Shown here piece after piece: positions 16,217 to 24,591 of a DNA stretch of 64,000 nt. Where the stretch lies: NCBI RefSeq assembly GCF_009296025.1, contig NZ_CP045178.1, positions 7,254,001 through 7,318,000 on the forward strand, written 5' to 3'. Numbering within the stretch: position 1 is the first letter of the stretch; the number at the start of each line of letters is the position of its first letter. The stretch comes from Streptomyces tsukubensis. GTDB lineage: Bacteria; Actinomycetota; Actinomycetes; Streptomycetales; Streptomycetaceae. The translations under genes were made by a program, and so were the position numbers. The notes beneath the pieces are model-generated. The model worked only from the letters and a program-made list of their open reading frames with translations, made no database searches and was not told where the DNA came from.

Positions 16217-17332
16217 TCAGGGGGCGGGCCGGAACCGGACCGACTCCCCGGACCCGCCCGAGCCTGACGAGGTACCGGGATCCATGGTGATCTTTCCCTT
16301 CTTGATGCCCTTGGCGATCGTGTCGAGCGTGGTGACGGACGGCGCCTTCTCGCTCACGTCGAGACCGAACCTGACCAGTACGAGACGGTCGGGCTTGGCG
16401 GGGGAGGGGAAGGCCAGCGACTCCACATAGCCGTCGTCGCCCTTGCTGGTGACGACCTTCCAGCGGACCATGTAGCCCTTCTGGCCGGCCACCGTGACGG
16501 ACTTGGCGGCGAGCTGACGGTGCGAGGTCACCGAGCCGTAGGTCGTCCCGCCGTACGAGTCCTTCGCGTTGTTGGCGATGTCCTCCTTGGCCGCGCCCTC
16601 CGCCGTCGTCGCCTTGATCTTCAGGAGGGCCGCAGGCAGGGAGTTCATGCCACCGCGCACACAGTCCTTCGAAGGCGCACCGGGGCAGGGGTAGCTGTCG
16701 CCCGCCTGTGCGCTGGCCGTACTGGAATCGCCCGTCCAGCCGTCGGGAACCGGCAGTTCGACACCGCTCAGGCCGTCGGTGACCCAGCCGTCGTCCTCGT
16801 CGCCCCCACCGGGGAGCCCCTCCCCGCCGCCCTCGCCCGGCAGCCCCTTCTGGCCGTTGTCGTCCCGGCCGCCCGGCGGCTGGGACCGCTCGGGCGCGGA
16901 CGGGGCGGCGGACGAGCGGGCGGTCTCGTCACCGTCTCCGTCGGACAGGGCGTACACGCCGCCGCCGATGCCCGCGAGCACCACGACAGCCACGCCCACG
17001 GCTATCGCGGTGCGCAGTCCTCTGCGCTGTCCCGGCGGGGGCTGCGGCGCTCCGTAGGGCTGCTGACCCGGGTAGGGCTGCTGCTGGTACGCGGCCGGGT
17101 ACGGCTGCTGCTGGTACGGGTCCTGATGCGGCGGCTGAGGGGGCTGCGGGTGTCCGGGTGCCTGGCCTTCGTACGGTCCCCGGGCGGGCGGGGCCGGGGG
17201 GCCGAAACCGGTCGGCGGGGTGGGGCGGGTGCGCTCCGTCCACACGTTCCCGTCCCACCAGCGTTCCGAACGAGGGCCCTCGCCTGTGTGCCCGGGATCG
17301 GGATACCAGCCGGGCGGAGTCACTTGGGTCAT
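16217..17332 (-). CDS. DUF2510 membrane-anchored extracellular protein
   Basis: The 371-residue protein starts with DUF2510 (PGWYPDPGHTGEGPRSERWWDGNVWTER), a Pro/Gln/Tyr-rich linker, one membrane helix (about 130-152, TAIAVGVAVVVLAGIGGGVYAL), then an acidic/glycine linker and a folded outer domain with two cysteines (SYPCPGAP, KDCVRGG). The domain resembles secreted actinobacterial proteins of unknown function. The start at 17332 lacks a clear ribosome-binding site; longer starts are open. It is divergent from the AAA regulator. Confidence 0.7.
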   Translation of the reverse strand: MTQVTPPGWYPDPGHTGEGPRSERWWDGNVWTERTRPTPPTGFGPPAPPARGPYEGQAPGHPQPPQPPHQDPYQQQPYPAAYQQQPYPGQQPYGAPQPPPGQRRGLRTAIAVGVAVVVLAGIGGGVYALSDGDGDETARSSAAPSAPERSQPPGGRDDNGQKGLPGEGGGEGLPGGGDEDDGWVTDGLSGVELPVPDGWTGDSSTASAQAGDSYPCPGAPSKDCVRGGMNSLPAALLKIKATTAEGAAKEDIANNAKDSYGGTTYGSVTSHRQLAAKSVTVAGQKGYMVRWKVVTSKGDDGYVESLAFPSPAKPDRLVLVRFGLDVSEKAPSVTTLDTIAKGIKKGKITMDPGTSSGSGGSGESVRFRPAP

Positions 17333-17412
17333 GGGCGTCACAGTATGAGCATGTGGTGAAAGCACCATGAGAGGGGTGGCCGTCGCGGTCGGCCATGCCA
17401 TGCCATTCCGTG

Positions 17413-17508
17413 CCCTTGTCTTGCTTCTTGCTTCTTGCCTCTTGTCACTTGCTCTTGCTCTTGGCGTGTCTTGTCTTGCTCTTGTTGTCGTGCCGTGCCG
17501 TGTCGTGC
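17413..17508. repeat. CTTG-rich simple-sequence tract
   Basis: The plus strand is almost purely built of CTTG, CTTCTTG and CTCTTG words and then GTGCC words. It is much lower in GC and far more pyrimidine-biased on one strand than its surroundings. It lies in the 394-bp intergenic region between two divergent genes. No coding is proposed. Confidence 0.7.
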
Positions 17509-17640
17509 CCGGATGCCCGGCCCGGCCTTGTTGGGGGCCACCTCCCCCTGCCTCGGCGCGGTTCGCCAGGCGTACACAAACCACTCAAAGGCCCCGGCGT
17601 ACGCCCCTTCCCGCCTCGCGGTCTCACCCGCAGCGGCAAA

Positions 17641-17661
17641 TGGTGCACAGACTGTGCACCA
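17641..17661. promoter_or_regulatory. Perfect palindrome, candidate operator
   Basis: TGGTGCACAG and CTGTGCACCA flank a single A, a perfect 21-bp palindrome 66 bp upstream of the AAA-regulator start. TAGGCT at 17680 is a possible -10 box, which would place the palindrome over the -35 region. Confidence 0.6.
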
Positions 17662-17726
17662 TGCGGTCCCTCGTCCGACTAGGCTCGGAGTGGTACGTCA
17701 GTCGAGTGACCCCGGAAGGCGGCGGG

Positions 17727-18527
17727 ATGACGCGGAGCAGGCCGGAAGAGATCATCTCAGCCCCGCTCTGGGAGCGCGACGCTGAACTCGCCCTCGTGGA
17801 AGGGGCGCTTGACGCGTTGTGCGAGGGTGCGGAGTCCGGCAGCCTCCTCGTCTTCAGTGGCGCCGCCGGGATCGGCAAGACCGCCCTGCTGGCCGAAGTG
17901 GGCCGGCTCGCGGCGGGGCGCGCGACCGTATGGACGGCGCGCGGCGGCGAGACCGTCACCAGTGTCCCCTTCAACGTCGTCAGGCAATTGCTCCAGCCCG
18001 CGCTGGTCACCTTCACCCCCGACGAGGCCCGCGAATATCTGGGCGACCGTTACGACATCGCGGGGCCCGCGCTCGGCATAGCGGAACCCGGCAGGAGGCA
18101 GGCCGACCCGCAGGGCGTCAGGGACGGCCTGGTCGGAGCGGTCACCAGGCTCGCCCGGATGTCCTGGCCGCTGGTCCTGGTCATCGACGACGCCCACTGG
18201 GCCGACCAGGAGACCCTGCACTGGCTCGCCGCCTTCGCTGAACACCTCGACAGCGTCCCCGTCCTGGTCGTCGTCGCCCACAGGGACGGTGAGACCACCG
18301 GCGAGAGCGCCAGGCACCTCGACGCGATCGGCGCGGCGGCCAGGCCCCGCTCCACCCTCAGCGCGCTCGGCCCCGACGCGGCGGCCGGGCTCACCCGCGC
18401 CACCCTCGGGGAACACGCGGAGCCCGCCTTCTGCCGGGAGGTGTGGGCGGTCACCGCGGGCAACCCCTACGAGACGGTGGAACTCCTCGCCAAAGTCCAG
18501 GACACCGGACTCGGCCCCACCGAGTAG
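17727..18527 (+). CDS. LAL-type AAA ATPase, N-terminal half ending at an in-frame amber codon
   Basis: The 266-residue product carries the ATPase of large LuxR-like regulators: Walker A GAAGIGKT at 45-52, Walker B in PLVLVIDDAHWAD, and LWERDAELALVEGAL ahead of it. The ATG at 17727 has GGAAGG seven bases upstream. Translation stops at TAG 18525-18527. The same frame continues immediately as the next entry with unbroken homology, so the ancestral gene was one 883-residue protein. The stop may be a nonsense mutation (from CAG or GAG), a sequence error, or a real split with restart at the adjacent GTG. Confidence 0.75.
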   Translation: MTRSRPEEIISAPLWERDAELALVEGALDALCEGAESGSLLVFSGAAGIGKTALLAEVGRLAAGRATVWTARGGETVTSVPFNVVRQLLQPALVTFTPDEAREYLGDRYDIAGPALGIAEPGRRQADPQGVRDGLVGAVTRLARMSWPLVLVIDDAHWADQETLHWLAAFAEHLDSVPVLVVVAHRDGETTGESARHLDAIGAAARPRSTLSALGPDAAAGLTRATLGEHAEPAFCREVWAVTAGNPYETVELLAKVQDTGLGPTE

Positions 18528-20378
18528 GTGACCTCCCGGCTGCGGGAACTCAACTCCGCCTCCAAGGGGCGCGGTCTCATCGACCGCCTCGAAGGGCTGG
18601 GCCCCGAAGCCACCCGCTATGCCTGGGCCGCCGCCATCCTCGGCACAGGCATCTCGCCGGAACTCGCCGCCCTCCTGTCCGGCATGCGCCCCGAGATCGC
18701 CGTGCGCTGCGCGGAACGGCTGCGTACCGCACGGATCCTCACCGGAGACGACGAACTCGACTTCGTCCACCCGCTCATCGGCAGCGCCATCTACCAGGCC
18801 ATCCCGCCCGCGACCCGCACCGCGATGCACGGCCAGGCCGCCTGGGCCGTACGCCACTCTGGGTTCGGCGCCGCCGCTGCCTCCAGGCACCTTCTCAAGG
18901 TCCACCCCGACAACGACCCGGACACGGTGGAGCAGTTGCGCGAGGCGGCACGCGAACACCTCGCTGTCGGCTCGCCGCGCGCGGCCAGGCACTGCCTCGA
19001 ACGCGCCCTGCGTGAGCCCCCGCCGCCCGACACCCACGCCCAGGTCCTCTACGAACTGGGCTGTGCCACGCTCCTCACCTCGCCCTCCACCACCGTCCGG
19101 CATCTGCGCGAGGCGCTCAGTCTGGACAGCGGCCTGACGAGCGAGCTGCGGGTGGACGCGGTCTGCCGCCTCTCGCAGGCGCTCGTCCACATCGACCAGC
19201 TCGGTGAGGCGGTCCGGGTGGTCGACGACGAGGCCGAAAGGCTCCCGCCGGGCAGCGACAGGATGCGACTCCAGGGTGTGCACTTCATGTGGGAGGGCAT
19301 GCACGCCCGCGAGGTCGACACCCCGGGCCGCTCCCGCCGGCTCGCCGAACTGGCAGGACCGCTCACGGGAAAGGACAACTCCGAGCGCGCGCTGCTGATC
19401 CTGCACGCCTTCGACGCGATGACCCGCGGTGACAGCGCCGATCTGGTGGTCGAACTCTGCGACCGCACCCTTGTCAACGGCGGCCTCGCCCCAGGACTCG
19501 GCTGGACCGACACCGAGTGGGGATTCGAACTCCTCATCATGCTCGGCAACTCCTACGCCTACGCCGACCGCCTCGACCGTGCGGACAGCCTCTTCAACGA
19601 GGCACTGCGGGTGTACGAGGAATCCGGCTGGATCGGCGGCCACCTCGCCGTCGCCCACGCGTTCGTCGGCTACATGCACCGCAGGCGCGGACGGCTCAAG
19701 GACGCGGAGGCCTACCTCCGCGAGAGTCTGCGCCTCGCCGACCGTGTCGGCACGTCGCTGCCCATGCACTGGGACGCGGCCTGCATGCTCATCGACACCC
19801 TGCTCGCCCGCGGACGTGTCGACGAGGCCCGGCAGATCGCGGAGCGCTACAACTTCGCCCCGCCCTACCCGGGAGTCATCGTCCTGCCCGACGCGGCCTC
19901 CGTCCGCGGCAAGCTGCTGATGGCCCTCGGCCGCAAGAAGGAGGCCGTCGAGGAACTCGAAGCGGGCGCCACGCACCTCGCCTCGCGCGGCTGGTACAAC
20001 ACCGTGATGGCGCCGTGGGCCGGTGAACTCGCGTTGGCCATCGCGGCACAGGACCCGAAGCGCGCCGCCGAACTGGCCAGCACCGCACGCGAACACGCCG
20101 AACGTTTCGGCACCGACACCGCGATCGGCGAGGCGCTCCGCTGCGCCGCGGCCCTGGAGACCGGCCAGCGCCGCACCACCCTGCTGTCGAAGGCGGTCGC
20201 CTATCTGGAGGTGTCGCCCTGCGCGTACGAACACGCCGTCGCCCGCGTCGAGTACGGAATCTCGTCCCGCTCCCGCGCCGAACTCAACAAGGGCCTCGCC
20301 CTCGCGCGCAAATGCGGAGCCGACAGCCTGGTCGCCCACGCCAGGGAGGTCCTGGAGGACGGCAGGGGGCTGTACTGA
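18528..20378 (+). CDS. LAL-type regulator, TPR-rich C-terminal half
   Basis: This 616-residue frame starts with GTG directly after the amber codon of the preceding frame. It contains the winged-helix part following the ATPase (GLIDRLEGLGPEATRYAWAAAILG) and then a long series of helical TPR-like repeats to the end. It ends VAHAREVLEDGRGLY; no LuxR helix-turn-helix is present, unlike classical LAL activators of about 900 residues. Without reading through the amber or reinitiating, the ATPase and the TPR sensor would not be joined. No strong ribosome-binding site precedes the GTG. Confidence 0.7.
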   Translation: MTSRLRELNSASKGRGLIDRLEGLGPEATRYAWAAAILGTGISPELAALLSGMRPEIAVRCAERLRTARILTGDDELDFVHPLIGSAIYQAIPPATRTAMHGQAAWAVRHSGFGAAAASRHLLKVHPDNDPDTVEQLREAAREHLAVGSPRAARHCLERALREPPPPDTHAQVLYELGCATLLTSPSTTVRHLREALSLDSGLTSELRVDAVCRLSQALVHIDQLGEAVRVVDDEAERLPPGSDRMRLQGVHFMWEGMHAREVDTPGRSRRLAELAGPLTGKDNSERALLILHAFDAMTRGDSADLVVELCDRTLVNGGLAPGLGWTDTEWGFELLIMLGNSYAYADRLDRADSLFNEALRVYEESGWIGGHLAVAHAFVGYMHRRRGRLKDAEAYLRESLRLADRVGTSLPMHWDAACMLIDTLLARGRVDEARQIAERYNFAPPYPGVIVLPDAASVRGKLLMALGRKKEAVEELEAGATHLASRGWYNTVMAPWAGELALAIAAQDPKRAAELASTAREHAERFGTDTAIGEALRCAAALETGQRRTTLLSKAVAYLEVSPCAYEHAVARVEYGISSRSRAELNKGLALARKCGADSLVAHAREVLEDGRGLY

Positions 20379-20729
20379 GGGCGCGGGGGCCAGCGGCGGA
20401 TGACGGGCACGGGCTGCCGGACCGGTACCAGCAGGACTCCGTACCGGCCGGACCCGGCGGCAGCCGCACTCGTGTCGGCTGAGCTGAGCGCCACGCGGGT
20501 GCGCGCCTCCGGCCGGCTTCTCGCCGGGTCCAGCGCCGCCCCGTCGCACACCCCCGGCCCCGCACGGCTCCCCGCACCCCGATGAGAGGGCCGGCGCGGT
20601 CCACGCCTCCTCCTGACCGCGCTACGCAAGGACTTTGAGGCAGGGGCTCCTCCTCGACCCTCACAAGGGACTTCAATGAGAAAGTGGGAGACAGAGCGCC
20701 GGGACGCGACGAAGTGAGGCGAGGCGAAC
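20379..20729. other. Intergenic, no feature recognised
   Basis: I see no gene, hairpin with T tract or clear operator in these 350 bp. The base composition is typical of Streptomyces intergenic DNA. Confidence 0.5.
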
Positions 20730-20933
20730 GTGAAATTCTTGCTCGAAGTGGACATGGGGGATTCGGGGTTCGACGGTGAGGCCGCCAAGGAGCTGGGGCG
20801 GATCCTGCGGTACTGGGCAGGTGGACTCCAGCACTACGACCTTCAGCCGGGAGACAGCGCGGTCGTGGTCGACTCGGCCTACCGCGAGGTCGGAAAGTGG
20901 AGTGTCGTCGGCCCCTCGGCCACGGAGGGCTGA
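20730..20933 (+). CDS. Conserved small protein, function unknown
   Basis: The 67-residue protein reads MKFLLEVDMGDSGFDGEAAK at its start, then ELGRILRYWAGGLQHYDLQPGD and AYREVGKWSVVG. It matches a family of short soluble actinomycete proteins that I recall as hypothetical. The start is GTG with GAGGCGA upstream. No signal peptide or membrane helix. It stands alone between the split regulator and the P450 gene. Confidence 0.6.
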   Translation: MKFLLEVDMGDSGFDGEAAKELGRILRYWAGGLQHYDLQPGDSAVVVDSAYREVGKWSVVGPSATEG

Positions 20934-21419
20934 CTGACCCTGCCCTCTGGGCCCCTGCCCTCCGGGCCCGTGGCCCTCTGGCCCTCCGGGACTCCGAGGT
21001 CTCCGGCCCTCCGGGGTCTCCGGCCCTCCGCCCCTTTCCCGTACGAATACCGTGACAGTGACCTCGTGCGAGGTCCCCTTCCCCGCGGGCGGCGGCCGGC
21101 CTGCTCGTCCCGCGGGTAATGGCCGGGCCGCGGCTCCCGCGCGTAGTGGCTGACCTGACATGTGATCAGCGGCGCATGTTCGGCGCCACGGGACGGAGGG
21201 CAAGATCCCGTCGTAGCGGCTGTTCCTGTCCCGTTGATCCGACAACCGTGGGTAACACCTCAGGGGAATCCCCCAACACGTCGCCCCGGCCCTCGGCGTG
21301 GGCCACGAATAGAACAGCGATCTCAGCGGCGGCACCACATCGAGGATGCTCGATGTCCTCGCCCGGCTTCCCGTGGGCCATACACCGTTCATCCGAAGCG
21401 AGCAGCAAGGAGCGACACC
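20934..21419. repeat. Intergenic region with GCCCTCCGG-type repeats
   Basis: Between about 20940 and 21035 the sequence repeats GCCCTCYGG words at least six times in a degenerate array. The rest, up to the P450 start, contains no gene I can support and presumably its promoter. Confidence 0.5.
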
Positions 21420-22787
21420 ATGGAGCACGACGAGATCCGTTCACTTGACCCCTTCGGCCGGGACATCCTCGGCGAATCCGCCGCACACCGCGCCGCGGGG
21501 CCTGTCGTGGAGGTCAGCCTGCCAGGCGGTATACCGGCCTTCGCCGTCACCGGCTACGACCGGCTGCGCACCCTCATCCTCGACAGCCGGGTCAGCAAGG
21601 ACCCCCGTAAACACTGGAAGCAGTGGCCCGAGGTCGCGACCCGCCCGGAATGGGCATGGCTGCTCGGCTGGGTCGGCGTGGTGAACATGCTCAGCACCTA
21701 CGGGCTCGACCACACCCGGCTGCGCAAACTCGTCGCCCCTTCCTTCACCGCCCGCCGTACCGAGGTGCTGCGGCCCCGCGTCGAGTCCATCACCACGGGG
21801 CTGCTCGACGCGCTGGAAGGGCATACCGGCCCCGGCCCCGTCGACCTGCGCTCGGCCCTCGCCAATCCGCTGCCGCTCCAGGTCATCTGTGAACTGTTCG
21901 GAGTCCCCGACAGCCTGCGCCCCGACCTGATCGCCCTGATGTCGGGAATCATGGACACGACGGCCACCCCCGAGGACGCCGCCGCCAACCTCGCCACGAT
22001 CGACGTGGTCCTCGGGGCTCTCATCGAGCACAAGCGCGAGACACCGGGCGACGACCTCACCACCGAACTCATCACCGTCCGCGACACCGACGGTGACCGT
22101 CTCAGCGACGAAGAACTGCGCGACACGCTCCTCCTGGTCATCGGCGCGGGCCACGAGACGACCGTCAACCTCATCGGCAACGCCATCCACGCGCTCCTCA
22201 CCCACCCCGAGGAACTGCGGAAGGTCCGCTCCGGCGTGACCTCCTGGGACCAGGTCGTCTCCGAGACGCTGCGCTGGGCGCCGAGCATCGCCAATCTGCC
22301 GATGCGCTTCGCCATCGAGGACATCGAGATCCCCGAGGCGGGTGGGTTCGTCATCCCCGCGGGCAGTGCCATCCTCACGACCTACGCGGCCGCGGGCCAC
22401 GACCCCGCGCACTACGGGCCCACGGCCCACGAGTTCGATCCGGGCCGCGACGCGAGCGACCACCTCTCCTTCGGGATCGGGGCCCACCGCTGCATCGGCG
22501 CCCCGCTCGCCCGCCTTGAGGCAGGACACGCGCTCCCCGCCCTCTTCGACCGCTACCCCGGCCTGCGCCTCGCCGACGCCGACGTGGCACAGATCCCCTC
22601 GTTCATCGCCCACGGTTGGGCGACGCTGCCCGTACGGCTCGAAGCCGAAGTCCGGGCCGGCGAGGTCCGTGCCGCGGGAATCCGTACCGCTGACGTCGAT
22701 GTCGCTGAGACCCGCGGCGCTGCCCCCGGCGGCGGCGACGCCAGTACCGCTGACGCCCGAGTCCCCGAGGGCTCCGTCCGGGCCTGA
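21420..22787 (+). CDS. Cytochrome P450
   Basis: This is a complete 455-residue soluble P450. The I-helix oxygen-activation motif is GAGHETT at 242-248, the ExxR pair is Glu282/Arg285 (ETLR), and the haem-binding loop is FGIGAHRCIGAPLA with Cys358. It would act in the cytoplasm with a ferredoxin partner; none is encoded nearby. AAGGAG precedes the ATG. The last 40 residues are an extra Ala/Glu/Val-rich tail beyond the normal fold. No biosynthetic cluster surrounds it, so the substrate cannot be guessed. Confidence 0.93.
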   Translation: MEHDEIRSLDPFGRDILGESAAHRAAGPVVEVSLPGGIPAFAVTGYDRLRTLILDSRVSKDPRKHWKQWPEVATRPEWAWLLGWVGVVNMLSTYGLDHTRLRKLVAPSFTARRTEVLRPRVESITTGLLDALEGHTGPGPVDLRSALANPLPLQVICELFGVPDSLRPDLIALMSGIMDTTATPEDAAANLATIDVVLGALIEHKRETPGDDLTTELITVRDTDGDRLSDEELRDTLLLVIGAGHETTVNLIGNAIHALLTHPEELRKVRSGVTSWDQVVSETLRWAPSIANLPMRFAIEDIEIPEAGGFVIPAGSAILTTYAAAGHDPAHYGPTAHEFDPGRDASDHLSFGIGAHRCIGAPLARLEAGHALPALFDRYPGLRLADADVAQIPSFIAHGWATLPVRLEAEVRAGEVRAAGIRTADVDVAETRGAAPGGGDASTADARVPEGSVRA

Positions 22788-22830
22788 CCGGCCAAGGACC
22801 GAGAGCCAGGGACCAGTGCTCTCCTGGCCC

Positions 22831-22866
22831 GGTCCGCCCGGTCCGCCCGGTCCGCCCGGTCCGCCC
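22831..22866. repeat. Four perfect copies of GGTCCGCCC
   Basis: Four 9-bp units stand head to tail between the convergent P450 and lipoprotein genes, with a degenerate fifth. Function is unknown; copy number may vary. Confidence 0.85.
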
Positions 22867-22929
22867 GGACCCCGTGGGCGGCGCGCGGTCAGCGCTTCAG
22901 GCCCGCGCCCGCCCGGCCCCAAGGAGAGT

Positions 22930-23913
22930 TCAACGCTTCGCCAATACCACCCACACCTGCCCCTTCGCGAACGGCAGGGTGCGGCCGTCCCCGGTGGTGT
23001 ACTCCGTGCCGTCCTGCGGCGTCGCGCGGTTCCAACGGGCGTCGTAGGCACGGCCGTCGCGCAGGACCACGGCCTCGCCGGTTCCGACGGTCTCGGTGTA
23101 CGGGGTGTTGTTGCCGGACCGGTCACCGAAGCGTGAGGGGCCGACCTTCACGTACTGCACGACGACGGTGGAGGCGGCCAGCCGCCCGCCCGCCGAGGTA
23201 CGCGAGGCGGCGCCGTCCATCGACACCTGCCAGGCCTGCCGCTCCTTCGACCAGGTGAACCCGAAACGGGCGGCGGGGAAGCGCACGGAGTACGTGCTCT
23301 CGGCGCGGCCCCCCGATGGCGCGGGACCGAAGCGGAAGCCGGTCTCGGCGGCTGCGGTCCTCACCGGCGCGGGCCCCGGTATCCGAGCGGGCCGCACATA
23401 CAGATTGTGCGGGGAGGGCCTCGTGTCGCTCCGGTGGAAGGCGTCCGGTGCCTGGCCAGGGGAGACGCGGGTGAGCGGCGCCGCAGCCAGCAGCGGGCGG
23501 AGTTTCGTCTGGACTCCCGAGTAGGCGAGCGAGACCCGGTCGAACTGGCGCAGCAGCTCAAGATCCGACTCGCGTGCGCTGCGGACGGGGCCGATGTCGG
23601 CCGGTATCCGGGACGCGTAGACGGCGAGGAGCCGGCTCAGCCCCGCCTCCACCTGCTCGGCGTAGACCACGTCGGCGGCTTCGAGGCCCGTGGGCGGCCT
23701 GGCGGCCCGTACGTTGTCGATCTTCACCGCCAACACCGAGGGGCCCCCGCCGGGCGAGGACGTGCCACCCGGGAACGGCCCCTTCTGGATGGTGCACGCG
23801 GCGACCGGCGCGGCGATCAGCAGCGCGGCGAGAACGCGGGCGGTGCGGCGCCGCACCCCGGGGCCGGAGCCGGGCGGGGCCCAGCCCCCTCCGGTGCGGT
23901 GGACGTGTGCCAT
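22930..23913 (-). CDS. DUF3048 (YerB-like) lipoprotein
   Basis: The 327-residue protein has an N-terminal signal with a lipobox ending at Cys40 (IAAPVAAC). The DUF3048 pattern follows: AVKIDNVRAARPPTGLEAADVVYAEQVEAGLSRLLAVYAS, GPVRSARESDLELLRQFD, and NLYV near the middle. A second beta-rich part carries GRAYDARWNRATPQDGTEYTT and ends KGQVWVVLAKR. It should be anchored to the outer face of the membrane; the Bacillus relative YerB has been linked to the cell envelope but the reaction is unknown to me. It is a single gene. Confidence 0.85.
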   Translation of the reverse strand: MAHVHRTGGGWAPPGSGPGVRRRTARVLAALLIAAPVAACTIQKGPFPGGTSSPGGGPSVLAVKIDNVRAARPPTGLEAADVVYAEQVEAGLSRLLAVYASRIPADIGPVRSARESDLELLRQFDRVSLAYSGVQTKLRPLLAAAPLTRVSPGQAPDAFHRSDTRPSPHNLYVRPARIPGPAPVRTAAAETGFRFGPAPSGGRAESTYSVRFPAARFGFTWSKERQAWQVSMDGAASRTSAGGRLAASTVVVQYVKVGPSRFGDRSGNNTPYTETVGTGEAVVLRDGRAYDARWNRATPQDGTEYTTGDGRTLPFAKGQVWVVLAKR

Positions 23914-24008
23914 GTGCCCTCCCCCCGCCGGGCGTTCGCCCGGACGACTGGGACAGACGTACCCCGTCCGGGACGGGTTGAAGGCGGTTCCGGGCCCGGG
24001 ATGTCCCC

Positions 24009-24464
24009 TCAGCGGGCGGGGCGCAGGTCCGCGACGACACGGAAGCGGACGAGGACGAGCGCCGTGGTGTCGTTGACCGTGAAGGAGGGATCACCGAGTT
24101 CCTCCCGCATCTCGTCGCTGTGCCAGTACTCCTCGTGCCCCGCCCGCCACCGCGCGACCGTCGTGTACCCCTCGCCCTCGTCCATGGCGTGGGCGAGATC
24201 GACCTCGGCGAGAGCGGCGACGCGTACGTCGGTCACCTCGATGACGGCGACGTACCGGTCGTCGGAGTCGACGACGGCCGTACGGTCACCGGAGGAGGGG
24301 AGGGGCTCGCCCTCCCGCTCGTACTCGGCCACCAGCCCGGTCGTCGTGGTCTTGCCGCCGTCGAGGACGGCGGCCACCAGGCGGTCCCGCAGCGGCCCGG
24401 GAAAGGCGAACTCCCCCTTCGGCAGCCCGTAGGGATCGAGAGGCGCGGGCGGGGTGTCGGTCAT
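24009..24464 (-). CDS. ASCH-domain protein
   Basis: The 151-residue protein has the ASCH pattern: FAFPGPLRDRLVAAVLDGGKTTTTGLVAEY, then RYVAVIEVTDVRVAALAEVDLAHAMDEGEGY, WRAGHEEYW and a closing ALVLVRFRVV strand. ASCH domains are thought to bind RNA or modified nucleotides; some hydrolyse N4-acetylcytidine. The start at 24464 (MTDTPPAPLDPYGLPKG) is preferred because the longer frame adds a non-conserved Arg-rich stretch. No clear ribosome-binding site is seen. Confidence 0.8.
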   Translation of the reverse strand: MTDTPPAPLDPYGLPKGEFAFPGPLRDRLVAAVLDGGKTTTTGLVAEYEREGEPLPSSGDRTAVVDSDDRYVAVIEVTDVRVAALAEVDLAHAMDEGEGYTTVARWRAGHEEYWHSDEMREELGDPSFTVNDTTALVLVRFRVVADLRPAR

Positions 24465-24591
24465 GGGGAAGAGCCTACGGGCCGGGCTCCGTACCAGTGG
24501 AGACCTCTGACGACAGGACCAGGGGCGGCCCGGAGGGACGCGGGCCGTCGCGGCGGATCGCACGGCGACGACGCGATGCGCGGAGATCAGG

